The notes under the pieces were generated by a model that worked only from the letters and a program-made list of their open reading frames with translations, had not been told where the DNA came from and searched no databases. DNA of 35,518 bases from DATCYZ01 sp036526195. GTDB taxonomy: Bacteria; Pseudomonadota; Gammaproteobacteria; Burkholderiales; SG8-39. Location of the stretch: assembly GCA_036526195.1 (NCBI GenBank), contig DATCYZ010000141.1, positions 1 through 35,518 of the forward strand, read 5' to 3'. Numbering within the stretch: position 1 is the stretch's first letter; every line of letters begins with the position of its first letter. Below, piece by piece: positions 6,542 through 14,798 of the stretch. The position numbers and the translations under genes are program-made.

Positions 6542-8797
6542 ATGCTGAACGTCGAGATCGACGGCCGTCCGGTCGAGATCGAGCACGGCGCCACCGTCAT
6601 GGACGCGGCGCACAAGCTCGGCATCTACGTGCCGCACTTCTGCTATCACAAGAAGCTGTCGATCGCGGCGAACTGCCGCATGTGCCTGGTCGAGGTCGAG
6701 AAGGCGCCCAAGCCGCTGCCGGCCTGCGCGACGCCGGTGACCGACGGCATGAAGGTGCGCACCCAGTCGCCGGTGGCGAAGAAAGCGCAGAACTCGGTCA
6801 TGGAGTTCTTGCTGATCAACCATCCGCTCGACTGCCCGATCTGCGACCAGGGCGGCGAATGCCAGTTGCAGGATCTCGCCGTGGGCTACGGCAAGAGCGC
6901 CTCGCGCTACGAGGAAGAAAAGCGCGTCGTGCTCTCCAAGGACGTCGGCCCGCTGGTGGCCGCCGAGGAGATGAGCCGCTGCATCCAGTGCACGCGCTGC
7001 GTGCGCTTTGGCCAGGAAGTCGCCGGCATGATGGAACTCGGCATGATCGGCCGTGGCGAACATGCGGAAATCGTCTCCTTCGTCGGCCAGTCGGTCGAAT
7101 CCGAGCTCTCGGGCAACATGATCGACCTCTGCCCGGTGGGCGCGCTCACCTCGAAGCCGTTCCGCTACAGCGCGCGCACCTGGGAGTTGGCGCGGCGCAA
7201 GTCGATTTCGCCGCACGACGGCCACGGTTCGAACCTCGTGGTGCAGGTGCGGCAGAACCGCGTCATGCGCGTACTGCCGCTGGAGAACGAGGCGGTCAAC
7301 GAGTGCTGGCTCTCGGACAAGGAACGCTTTTCCTACGAGGCGGTCAATTCGCCGGACCGGCTGACCGTGCCGATGCTGCGCGAAGCGGACGGCTGGCGCG
7401 AGACCGACTGGCAGACCGCGCTCGAGTTTGCGGCCGCGGGCCTGCGCGCCGCAGGCGCCGACAGCGCCCTGCTGGCCAGCCCGCACGCCACGCTCGAGGA
7501 ACTTGCGCTCGCCGGAAAGCTGGCGAAGGCGCTCGGTGGCGGCGCGGATTTCCGCCTGCGGCAAACCGATTTCTCGGGCGACGCGGCGCGCGAGGGCATT
7601 CCCTGGCTCGGCCTGCCGATCGCCGAACTCGATGCCGCCGACCGGGTGCTGGTCGTCGGTTCCTTCCTGCGCAAGGACCAGCCGCTGGTGGCCAAGCGCC
7701 TGCGCCAGTCGGCCAGCCGGCGCGCGCAGGTCAATGTCCTGCACTGCGCGGACGACGACCTGCTCATGAAGGTGACGAACCGCGTCATCGTGGCGCCCTC
7801 GGCCCTGCCCGAGGCGCTTGCCGCGGTGCTCGACGGGCCGATCGGCGCCAGCCTCAAGTCCGGCAAGAAACCCCTGATCCTGCTTGGCAACCTGGCCCAG
7901 CAGCATCCCGAAGCGGCGCGCCTGCATGCCATTGCGCAGCAACTCGCCGAGTCGCTCGGCGCGACCCTCGGCTTCCTCGGCGAAGCGGCGAACTCGGTCG
8001 GCGGCTACGTGGCCGGCCTGCCGGTGGGCGCGCCCGCGCAGGCGCTGCTTTCGACGCCGCGCAAGGCCTACCTCCTGCTCGGGGCCGAACCCGGCTTCGA
8101 TTTCGCCGACCCGCAGCAGACCCGGGCCGCGCTCGGCGCGGCGCAGTGCGTGGTGTCGCTCTCCGCGTTCCGACCGCGCCAGGGCGATGTTTCGCATGTC
8201 GTGCTGCCGATCGCGCCGTTCACCGAGACCTCGGGCACCTTCGTCAGCATGGAAGGCCGGGTGCAGGGCTTCCACGCCACCGTGCGACCGCTGGGCGAGG
8301 CCCGTCCGGCCTGGAAGGTGCTGCGGGTGCTGGGCAACCTGCTGGGAATCCCGGGCTTCGAGCAAGACACCAGCGAGCAGGTGCGCGACGAATGCCTCGC
8401 GGGCCGCGAGGTGGCGGGCCTGCTCTCGAACCGCACCCGCGGCGGCGCGACCGCGCCCGCGACCGCGGCGAAGGGCCTGCAGCGCATCGCCGACGTGCCG
8501 ATCCATTTTGCCGACCCGCTGGCGCGCCGCGCGCCGGCATTGCAGCAGACCCGGGACGCGCGCGCGCCCAGCGCATCGATGAATGCGGCGCTGATGGGCA
8601 GGCTCGGGCTTGCGCCGGGTGACCGCGTGCGGATCGGGCAGGGGGGCGGCAGCGCCACGCTGGCCGTGGCGCTCGATGAGGGCTTGCCCGCGGACTGCGT
8701 GCGGGTGCCGGCGGCGCATCCCGATACGGCCACGCTGGGCGCCCTGTTCGGCGCGCTGACGCTCGAAGCCGTGACCACGGAGGCCGTGGCAGGGTGA
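6542..8797 (+). CDS. nuoG: NADH-quinone oxidoreductase subunit G
   Basis: Large iron-sulfur subunit of the NADH dehydrogenase module (751 residues). The N-terminal ferredoxin domain has N1b ligands Cys34, Cys45, Cys48 and Cys62. It is followed by the His-Cys3 N5 motif in NHPLDCPICDQGGECQLQD, and the N4 ligands in SRCIQCTRCVRF and DLCPVGAL. Beyond about residue 215 comes a molybdopterin-oxidoreductase-like domain that lacks cofactor function in complex I. Its last third diverges, as is normal for this subunit. The ATG is one base after the nuoF stop, and the last codon overlaps the GTG of nuoH. Confidence 0.96.
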   Translation: MLNVEIDGRPVEIEHGATVMDAAHKLGIYVPHFCYHKKLSIAANCRMCLVEVEKAPKPLPACATPVTDGMKVRTQSPVAKKAQNSVMEFLLINHPLDCPICDQGGECQLQDLAVGYGKSASRYEEEKRVVLSKDVGPLVAAEEMSRCIQCTRCVRFGQEVAGMMELGMIGRGEHAEIVSFVGQSVESELSGNMIDLCPVGALTSKPFRYSARTWELARRKSISPHDGHGSNLVVQVRQNRVMRVLPLENEAVNECWLSDKERFSYEAVNSPDRLTVPMLREADGWRETDWQTALEFAAAGLRAAGADSALLASPHATLEELALAGKLAKALGGGADFRLRQTDFSGDAAREGIPWLGLPIAELDAADRVLVVGSFLRKDQPLVAKRLRQSASRRAQVNVLHCADDDLLMKVTNRVIVAPSALPEALAAVLDGPIGASLKSGKKPLILLGNLAQQHPEAARLHAIAQQLAESLGATLGFLGEAANSVGGYVAGLPVGAPAQALLSTPRKAYLLLGAEPGFDFADPQQTRAALGAAQCVVSLSAFRPRQGDVSHVVLPIAPFTETSGTFVSMEGRVQGFHATVRPLGEARPAWKVLRVLGNLLGIPGFEQDTSEQVRDECLAGREVAGLLSNRTRGGATAPATAAKGLQRIADVPIHFADPLARRAPALQQTRDARAPSASMNAALMGRLGLAPGDRVRIGQGGGSATLAVALDEGLPADCVRVPAAHPDTATLGALFGALTLEAVTTEAVAG

Positions 8798-9888
8798 ACA
8801 CGGCGCACGCACTCGACGCCCTGCTTGCCTTTTCCGAGGCGCAACTCGGCCCGACCTGGGGTCCGGCGGCCTACGAGGTCGTGACCTCGCTCGTCTTCAT
8901 CGTTGCAATCGTCGCGCCGCTGATGGGATGCGTGGCCTACCTGACGCTCTGGGAGCGCAAGCTGATCGGCTGGATCCAGATCCGCATCGGGCCGAACCGC
9001 GTCGGCCCCCGCGGCCTGCTGCAGCCGGTGGCCGACGGCATCAAGCTGATGTTCAAGGAAATCATCGTCCCGACGAACGCGTCGCCGGCGCTGTACCTGC
9101 TCGGGCCGATGCTCGCGATCATGCCGGCGGTGGCGGCCTGGGCGGTGATGCCGTTCGCGCCGGAGGTGGTGCTGGCCGACGTCAACGCGGGCCTGCTCTA
9201 CATCCTCGCGCTCACCTCGCTCGGCGTCTACGGAGTGATCATTTCCGGCTGGGCGACGAACTCGAAGTACGCCTTCCTCGGCGCCATGCGGGCGGCGGCG
9301 CAGATGGTGTCCTACGAGCTGGCCATGGGCTTCGCGCTGGTGGTGGTGCTGATGGTCTCCGGCAGCCTCAACCTGACCGACATCGTGAGCGCCCAGGGCC
9401 GCGGCACCTTCGCGCACATGGGCTTGAACTTCCTCTCCTGGAACTGGTTGCCGCTGCTGCCGATGCTGATCGTCTACTTCGTCTCGGGGATCGCCGAAAC
9501 CAACCGTGCGCCCTTCGACGTGGTGGAAGGCGAGTCGGAGATCGTCGCCGGGCACATGGTCGAGTACTCGGGGATGACCTTCGCGCTCTTCTTCCTCGCC
9601 GAATACATGAACATGATCCTGATCAGCGCGCTGACGGTGATCCTGTTCTTCGGCGGCTGGCAGGCGCCGATCGATTCGATGGTGTTCGAGCTGGTGCCGC
9701 CCTTCGGCTGGCTGTTCCTCAAGGTTTTCGTGGTGGCCTCGATGTTCCTGTGGATCCGGGCGACCTTCCCGCGCTACCGCTACGACCAGCTGATGCGCCT
9801 TGGCTGGAAGGTGTTCATTCCGCTCACCCTGGTCTGGATCGTGGTGGTGGGGATCTGGATGCAGACGCCCTGGAACATCTGGCCATGA
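8794..9888 (+). CDS. nuoH: NADH-quinone oxidoreductase subunit H
   Basis: Membrane-arm subunit that anchors the peripheral arm and lines the quinone tunnel. The 364-residue protein shows about eight to nine transmembrane helices. It has the conserved loop YLTLWERKLIGWIQIRIGPNRVGPRGLLQPVADGIKLMFKE and the acidic loop SGIAETNRAPFDVVEGESEIVAGHMVEYSGM, both hallmarks of NuoH. The GTG start overlaps the nuoG stop (GTGA). The 3' end overlaps the ATG of a six-codon mini-ORF that leads into nuoI. Confidence 0.97.
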   Translation: MNTAHALDALLAFSEAQLGPTWGPAAYEVVTSLVFIVAIVAPLMGCVAYLTLWERKLIGWIQIRIGPNRVGPRGLLQPVADGIKLMFKEIIVPTNASPALYLLGPMLAIMPAVAAWAVMPFAPEVVLADVNAGLLYILALTSLGVYGVIISGWATNSKYAFLGAMRAAAQMVSYELAMGFALVVVLMVSGSLNLTDIVSAQGRGTFAHMGLNFLSWNWLPLLPMLIVYFVSGIAETNRAPFDVVEGESEIVAGHMVEYSGMTFALFFLAEYMNMILISALTVILFFGGWQAPIDSMVFELVPPFGWLFLKVFVVASMFLWIRATFPRYRYDQLMRLGWKVFIPLTLVWIVVVGIWMQTPWNIWP

Positions 9889-9905
9889 ACCGGAGCCGCG
9901 CATGA
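9885..9905 (+). other. Six-codon mini-ORF bridging nuoH and nuoI
   Basis: ATG overlaps the nuoH stop (ATGA), encodes MNRSRA, and the TGA overlaps the nuoI start (ATGA). The first eight bases, ATGAACCG, repeat exactly at the nuoI start 17 bases later. GGAG at 9892-9895 inside it lies six bases before the nuoI ATG and serves as its Shine-Dalgarno sequence. The design matches the nuoB/nuoC junction. Confidence 0.5.
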
Positions 9906-10390
9906 ACCGCGTGATCGAGTTCTTCCGCTCGTTCCTCCTGCTGGAACTGCTGCGCGGGCTGGCGCTGACCGGCCGCCACCTGTTTGCGCGCAAGATCACG
10001 GTGCAGTTCCCGGAAGAGAAGACGCCGATGAGCCCGCGCTTCCGCGGCCTGCACGCGCTGCGCTATTACCCGAACGGCGAGGAACGCTGCATCGCCTGCA
10101 AGCTGTGCGAGGCGGTGTGCCCGGCACTCGCCATCCACATCGAGTCCGAGCAGCGCGCCGACGGCACGCGACGCACCACGCGCTATGACATCGACCTGAC
10201 CAAGTGCATCTTCTGCGGGTTCTGCGAGGAGGCCTGCCCGGTGGATGCCATCGTCGAAACGCGGATCTTCGAGTACCACGGCGAACGCCGCGGTGACCTG
10301 TATTACACCAAGCCGATGCTGCTTGCGGTCGGCGAACGCTACGAGGAAATGATCGCGGCCGACCGCAGCGCCGACGCCCCGTATCGCTAG
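9902..10390 (+). CDS. nuoI: NADH-quinone oxidoreductase subunit I (N6a, N6b)
   Basis: Ferredoxin-like peripheral subunit that passes electrons between NuoG and NuoB through two [4Fe-4S] clusters. The 162 residues contain two classical motifs, CIACKLCEAVCP and CIFCGFCEEACP, spaced about 40 residues apart, plus an N-terminal amphipathic helix that packs on the membrane arm. The ATG at 9902 is supported by GGAG six bases upstream. Starting at the earlier ATG (9885) would give only the six-codon mini-ORF in another frame. After this gene comes the longest gap within the nuo cluster (54 bases). Confidence 0.97.
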   Translation: MNRVIEFFRSFLLLELLRGLALTGRHLFARKITVQFPEEKTPMSPRFRGLHALRYYPNGEERCIACKLCEAVCPALAIHIESEQRADGTRRTTRYDIDLTKCIFCGFCEEACPVDAIVETRIFEYHGERRGDLYYTKPMLLAVGERYEEMIAADRSADAPYR

Positions 10391-10400
10391 GGCGCCTGCA

Positions 10401-10425
10401 AGGGGGAGGGGCCGGGACACCCGGC
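10401..10425 (+). promoter_or_regulatory. Purine-rich ribosome site and GC hairpin before nuoJ
   Basis: AGGGGGAGGGG (10401-10411) is followed directly by the perfect six-pair hairpin GCCGGG-ACA-CCCGGC (10411-10425), 20 bases before the nuoJ ATG. The purine tract is too far (33 bases) to act normally unless the hairpin brings it closer. No other Shine-Dalgarno sequence is seen. It may tune expression between the peripheral and membrane halves of the operon. Confidence 0.35.
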
Positions 10426-10444
10426 CGGCACCAAGACAAACAAC

Positions 10445-11038
10445 ATGTTCGAAACCGCCGTCTTCTACATCTTTGCCGTCATCCTCATCGGGGCGGCCGT
10501 GCGCGTCATCACGGCGCGCAACCCGGTGCATGCGGCGCTGGCGCTGGTGCTGGCGTTCTTCACGGCGGCGGCGCTGTGGATGCTGCTGCGCGCCGAGTTC
10601 CTCGCCATCACGCTGGTGCTGGTGTACGTGGGCGCGGTGATGGTGCTGTTCCTGTTCGTGGTGATGATGCTGGACATCAACCTCGAGCAGATGCGCGAGG
10701 GGTTCTGGCAGTACCTGCCGATCGGCGCGGTCGTCGGCATCCTGATGGCCGCCGAGATGGTGTTGCTGCTGGTCAGCCGCTACGGGGCGCTGAGCACCCG
10801 TCCCGCCGACCCGGTCCCGGGCGCCAGCAACACGCTGGCGCTCGGCCGTGTGCTGTACACCGACTACGTTTACGCCTTCGAGATCGCGGCGGTGATCCTG
10901 CTGGTGGCGATCATCGCCGCCATCGCGCTGACGCTGCGCCGGCGCAAGGACTCGCGCCGCCAGGATCCCTCGGCGCAGGTGCGGGTGCGCCGCGCGGACC
11001 GCGTGCGCATCGTGTCGATGCCCCCGGAGAAGGACTGA
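10445..11038 (+). CDS. nuoJ: NADH-quinone oxidoreductase subunit J
   Basis: Membrane-arm subunit in the proton pathway near the quinone end. The 197-residue protein has five hydrophobic helices. It keeps the family blocks NPVHAALALVLAFF and VYVGAVMVLFLFVVMML, the latter containing the helix-3 segment with a pi-bulge in known structures. The C-terminus, from about residue 165, is basic and cytoplasmic (RRRKDSRRQD). The ATG at 10445 gives a normal N-terminus MFETAVFYIF. nuoK begins two bases after the stop. Confidence 0.95.
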   Translation: MFETAVFYIFAVILIGAAVRVITARNPVHAALALVLAFFTAAALWMLLRAEFLAITLVLVYVGAVMVLFLFVVMMLDINLEQMREGFWQYLPIGAVVGILMAAEMVLLLVSRYGALSTRPADPVPGASNTLALGRVLYTDYVYAFEIAAVILLVAIIAAIALTLRRRKDSRRQDPSAQVRVRRADRVRIVSMPPEKD

Positions 11039-11040
11039 AC

Positions 11041-11352
11041 ATGGGCCCGCTCACCCTCGCGGATTTCCTGGTGGTCGGCGCGATCCTGTTCGCGATCTCG
11101 GTGGTCGGGATCTTCCTCAACCGCAAGAACCTGATCGTGCTCCTCATGGCGATCGAGCTGATGCTGCTCGCGGTGAACCTGAACTTCATCGCCTTCTCGC
11201 ACTTCCTCGGCGACCTCGCGGGGCAGGTGTTCGTGTTCTTCATCCTCACCGTCGCCGCCGCCGAGTCCGCCATCGGCCTGGCGATCCTCGTGGTGCTGTT
11301 CCGCAACCTGAACACCATCAACGTCGAGGACCTCGACAGCCTCAAGGGCTGA
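11041..11352 (+). CDS. nuoK: NADH-quinone oxidoreductase subunit K
   Basis: Small membrane subunit (103 residues, three transmembrane helices), homologous to MrpC of Na+/H+ antiporters. The helix-2 block LIVLLMAIELMLLAVNLNF carries the conserved glutamate used in proton transfer, and the second conserved glutamate is in TVAAAESAIGLAILV. The ATG follows nuoJ by two bases, and nuoL begins five bases after the stop. Confidence 0.97.
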   Translation: MGPLTLADFLVVGAILFAISVVGIFLNRKNLIVLLMAIELMLLAVNLNFIAFSHFLGDLAGQVFVFFILTVAAAESAIGLAILVVLFRNLNTINVEDLDSLKG

Positions 11353-11357
11353 GCGCG

Positions 11358-13295
11358 ATGCTGACCATGAAATCCCTGTACCTCCTCATCCCGCTGGCGC
11401 CGCTGGCCGGCGCGCTGCTGGCCGGGTTCTTCGGGCGCGCCATCGGGCGCGCAGGCGCGCACTCGGTGACCATCCTCGCGGTGCTGGTCTCCTTCGTCGC
11501 TTCCTGCGTGGTGCTGGCGGACGTGGTGCAGAACGGCACCACCTTCAACGGCAGCGTCTACACCTGGATCACCAGCGGCCAGACGCGGCTGGAGATCGGC
11601 TTCCTCATCGACCCGCTCTCCGCCCTGATGATGGTGGTGGTGACCTTCGTCTCGCTGATGGTGCACGTCTACACCATCGGCTACATGGCGGAGGACCCCG
11701 GCTACCAGCGCTTCTTCTCGTACATCTCGCTCTTCACCTTCTCGATGCTGATGCTGGTGATGAGCAACAACTTCCTGCAGCTGTTCTTCGGCTGGGAGGC
11801 GGTGGGGCTGGTGTCCTACCTGCTGATCGGCTTCTGGTACACCCGGCCGAGCGCGATCCACGCCAACCTGAAGGCCTTCCTGGTCAACCGCGTCGGCGAC
11901 TTCGGCTTCCTGCTCGGCATCGGGCTGGTGCTGGCGCATTTCGGCACGCTGGACTACGCCGCCGTCTTCGCGCAGGCGCCGGCCGTCGCCGCCCAGCCGC
12001 TGGTCGCCGTGCCGGGCACCTCCTGGCTGCTGATCACCGTGATCTGCCTGTGCCTGTTCGTCGGCGCCATGGGCAAGAGCGCGCAGTTTCCGCTGCACGT
12101 CTGGCTGCCGGACTCGATGGAGGGTCCGACGCCGATCTCCGCGCTGATCCACGCGGCGACCATGGTGACCGCGGACATCTTCATGGTGGCGCGCATGTCG
12201 CCGCTGTACGAGCTGTCCCAGACCGCGCTCGCGGTGGTGCTCGCCATCGGCGCGATCACCGCGGTGTCGATGGCGCTGGTCGCCATCACCCAGTTCGACA
12301 TCAAGCGGGTGGTGGCGTACTCGACGCTCTCGCAGCTCGGCTACATGACCGCGGCGCTCGGCGCCTCGGCGTACACCGCGGGCATCTTCCATTTGATGAC
12401 GCACGCCTTCTTCAAGGCAGTGCTGTTCCTCGGCGCCGGCTCGGTGATCATCGCCATGCACCACGAGCAGGACATGCGGCGCATGGGCGGGCTGCGCCGC
12501 TACCTGCCGATCACCTACCTGACGGTGCTCATCGGTGCGTTCGCGAACGCCGGCCTGCCGCCCTTTGCCGGGTTCTTCTCCAAGGACGCGATCCTCGAGG
12601 CGGTGCATGCGAGCGGCACGCCCGGGGCGGCGTTTGCCTGGTGGCTGCTGGTGGCCGCGGTGTTCGCGGGCGGCGTGTACTCGTTCCGGCTGGTGTTCAT
12701 GACCTTTCACGGCACCCCGCGCATGGACGCGCATACCCTCGAGCACCTGCACGAGTCGCCCAAAGTGGTGACCGTGCCGCTGGTGCTGCTCGCGATCCCG
12801 TCGGTGCTGGCCGGTTTCCTGATCGGCGAGGTCGTCTTCGGCGACTACTTCGGGACCAGCATCGTGCAGAAGTTCCGCGGCGAGTACCACGGCGTATGGG
12901 CGTTCATGCTTCATGGCGTGAGCGCACTGCCGTTCTGGCTGGCCCTCGGCGGCGCGGCGCTTGCGTGGTACCTGTACCTGGTGCGCACCGACCTGCCCAA
13001 GCGGATCGCCATCGCGTTCGGCCCGCTGTACGCGCTGGTCGAGCGCAAGTACGGCTTCGACGAGCTCTATGCCTGGCTGTTCGCGGGCGGCGCGCGCGCC
13101 CTGGGCGGCGGACTGTGGCGCGGCGGCGACCAGACCGTCATCGACGGCCTGCTGGTGAACGGCTCGGCCCGCCTCGTCGGCTGGGTCTCCGGCATCGCCC
13201 GGCAACTGCAGTCCGGCTACATCTACCGCTATGCCTTTGCCATGCTGATCGGCGTGCTCGGCCTCATCTGGGCGCTCCGGCTGATGAAAGGCTAG
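11358..13295 (+). CDS. nuoL: NADH-quinone oxidoreductase subunit L (antiporter-like)
   Basis: Distal proton-pumping subunit of the membrane arm, homologous to MrpA/D antiporters, with about sixteen transmembrane helices and a long lateral helix near the C-terminus. The 645 residues are near the usual length. Key sites visible are the helix-5 glutamate in LFFGWEAVGLVSYLLIGFWY, the helix-7 lysine in GAMGKSAQFPLHVWLPDSM, and the following EGPTPISALIHAATMV. ATG 11358 and a second ATG at 11367 are both possible; the first has GAGCGCG as weak upstream purines. nuoM follows after seven bases. Confidence 0.96.
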   Translation: MLTMKSLYLLIPLAPLAGALLAGFFGRAIGRAGAHSVTILAVLVSFVASCVVLADVVQNGTTFNGSVYTWITSGQTRLEIGFLIDPLSALMMVVVTFVSLMVHVYTIGYMAEDPGYQRFFSYISLFTFSMLMLVMSNNFLQLFFGWEAVGLVSYLLIGFWYTRPSAIHANLKAFLVNRVGDFGFLLGIGLVLAHFGTLDYAAVFAQAPAVAAQPLVAVPGTSWLLITVICLCLFVGAMGKSAQFPLHVWLPDSMEGPTPISALIHAATMVTADIFMVARMSPLYELSQTALAVVLAIGAITAVSMALVAITQFDIKRVVAYSTLSQLGYMTAALGASAYTAGIFHLMTHAFFKAVLFLGAGSVIIAMHHEQDMRRMGGLRRYLPITYLTVLIGAFANAGLPPFAGFFSKDAILEAVHASGTPGAAFAWWLLVAAVFAGGVYSFRLVFMTFHGTPRMDAHTLEHLHESPKVVTVPLVLLAIPSVLAGFLIGEVVFGDYFGTSIVQKFRGEYHGVWAFMLHGVSALPFWLALGGAALAWYLYLVRTDLPKRIAIAFGPLYALVERKYGFDELYAWLFAGGARALGGGLWRGGDQTVIDGLLVNGSARLVGWVSGIARQLQSGYIYRYAFAMLIGVLGLIWALRLMKG

Positions 13296-13302
13296 AACGC
13301 GA

Positions 13303-14787
13303 ATGACCACGGCCGTGCCCTTCCTGTCGCTCGCCATCTGGGTCCCGATCCTCGCGGGCCTGCTGCTGCTCGCCACCGGCGGCGACCGCAATGCCGGCCT
13401 GCAGCGGGCCCTTGCCCTGGTCGGCGCGCTGGCCGGGTTGCTGGTGGCCCTGCCGCTGTACACCGGCTTCGACATCGCCTCCAGCGGCATGCAGTTCGTC
13501 GAGTTCGCCCGCTGGATTCCCCGCTTCAACATCAACTACCACCTCGGGGTGGACGGCATCAGCGTGCTGTTCGTGTTGCTCAACAGCTTCATCACGGTGC
13601 TGGTGGTGATCGCCGGCTGGACCGTGATCGAGACTCGCGTCTCGCAGTACTACGCCTCGTTCCTGGTGCTCTCCGGCGTGATGAACGGCGTGTTCTCGGC
13701 GCTGGACGCCGTGCTGTTCTACGTCTTCTTCGAGGCCACGCTGATCCCGATGTTCATCATCATCGGCATCTGGGGCGGGCCGAACCGCGTCTACGCCGCG
13801 TTCAAGTTCTTCCTGTACACGCTCGCGGGCTCGCTGCTGATGCTGATCGCGCTCCTGTACCTGTACAACAAGTCCGGCGGCAGCTTCGGCATCCTCGACT
13901 GGCACAAGCTGCCGCTGCCGCTGCCGGCGCAGATGCTGCTGTTCTTCGGCTTCCTGCTGGCCTTCGCGGTCAAGGTGCCGATGTGGCCGGTGCACACCTG
14001 GCTGCCGGACGCCCACGTCGAGGCGCCCACCGGCGGCTCGGTGGTGCTGGCGGCGATCATGCTGAAGCTCGGCGCCTACGGGCTGGTCCGCTTCTCCCTG
14101 CCGATCCTGCCGGACGCCTCGCGCGAACTCGCCTGGCTGATGATCGGCCTGTCGCTGGTGGCGGTCGTCTACATCGGCCTGGTGGCGCTGGTGCAAAACG
14201 ACATGAAGAAACTGATCGCCTATTCGTCGATCTCGCACATGGGCTTCGTCACTCTGGGCTTCTTCATCTTCAACGCCTATGGCGTCGAAGGCGCGCTGGT
14301 GCAGATGATCTCCCACGGTTTCATCTCCGCGGCGCTGTTTCTGTGCATTGGCGTGATGTATGACCGCGTGCATTCACGCCAGATCGCGGACTACGGCGGC
14401 GTGGTGAACACCATGCCGCGCTTCGCCACCCTGATGGTGTTCTTCGCGATGGCGAACTGCGGCCTGCCCGGCACCAGCGGCTTCGTCGGCGAGTTCCTGG
14501 TCATCATGGGGGCGATGAAGGCGAACTTCTGGGTCGCGCTGGCGGCCGCCACGACCCTGATCTTCGGCGCCGCGTACACCCTGTGGCTGGTCAAGCGCGT
14601 CCTCTTCGGTGCGGTGGCCAATCCGAAGGTCGCCGCGCTGCAGGACCTCAACGGCCGCGAGTTCGCGGTGCTCGGCCTGCTGGCCGCGGCGGTGCTGTTC
14701 ATGGGGCTGTACCCGCTGCCCTTCACCGAGGTGATGCACGCCTCGGTCAACGAACTCCTGCGCCACGTGGCGCTGCCCAAGATCTGA
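13303..14787 (+). CDS. nuoM: NADH-quinone oxidoreductase subunit M (antiporter-like)
   Basis: Central proton-pumping antiporter-like subunit with about fourteen transmembrane helices (494 residues). The conserved glutamate is in YVFFEATLIPMFIIIGIWG and the pump lysine is in FAVKVPMWPVHTWLPDAHVEAPTGGSV. A second lysine motif NDMKKLIAYSSISHMGF and the C-terminal glutamate block LPGTSGFVGEFLV are also present. The N-terminus MTTAVPFLSLAIWVPILAG is normal. The gap to nuoN is eleven bases. Confidence 0.97.
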   Translation: MTTAVPFLSLAIWVPILAGLLLLATGGDRNAGLQRALALVGALAGLLVALPLYTGFDIASSGMQFVEFARWIPRFNINYHLGVDGISVLFVLLNSFITVLVVIAGWTVIETRVSQYYASFLVLSGVMNGVFSALDAVLFYVFFEATLIPMFIIIGIWGGPNRVYAAFKFFLYTLAGSLLMLIALLYLYNKSGGSFGILDWHKLPLPLPAQMLLFFGFLLAFAVKVPMWPVHTWLPDAHVEAPTGGSVVLAAIMLKLGAYGLVRFSLPILPDASRELAWLMIGLSLVAVVYIGLVALVQNDMKKLIAYSSISHMGFVTLGFFIFNAYGVEGALVQMISHGFISAALFLCIGVMYDRVHSRQIADYGGVVNTMPRFATLMVFFAMANCGLPGTSGFVGEFLVIMGAMKANFWVALAAATTLIFGAAYTLWLVKRVLFGAVANPKVAALQDLNGREFAVLGLLAAAVLFMGLYPLPFTEVMHASVNELLRHVALPKI

Positions 14788-14798
14788 GCGGCCAAGCG

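Noticed and set aside
6401..8812. An 803-codon minus-strand open frame opposite nuoG
   Set aside because: Shadow of nuoG, whose iron-sulfur motifs are unmistakable; the antisense product has no recognisable domain.
10911..13535. An 874-codon minus-strand open frame across nuoJ-nuoM
   Set aside because: Antisense to nuoK and nuoL; the translation is His/Arg/Gln-rich low complexity typical of a GC-rich shadow frame.
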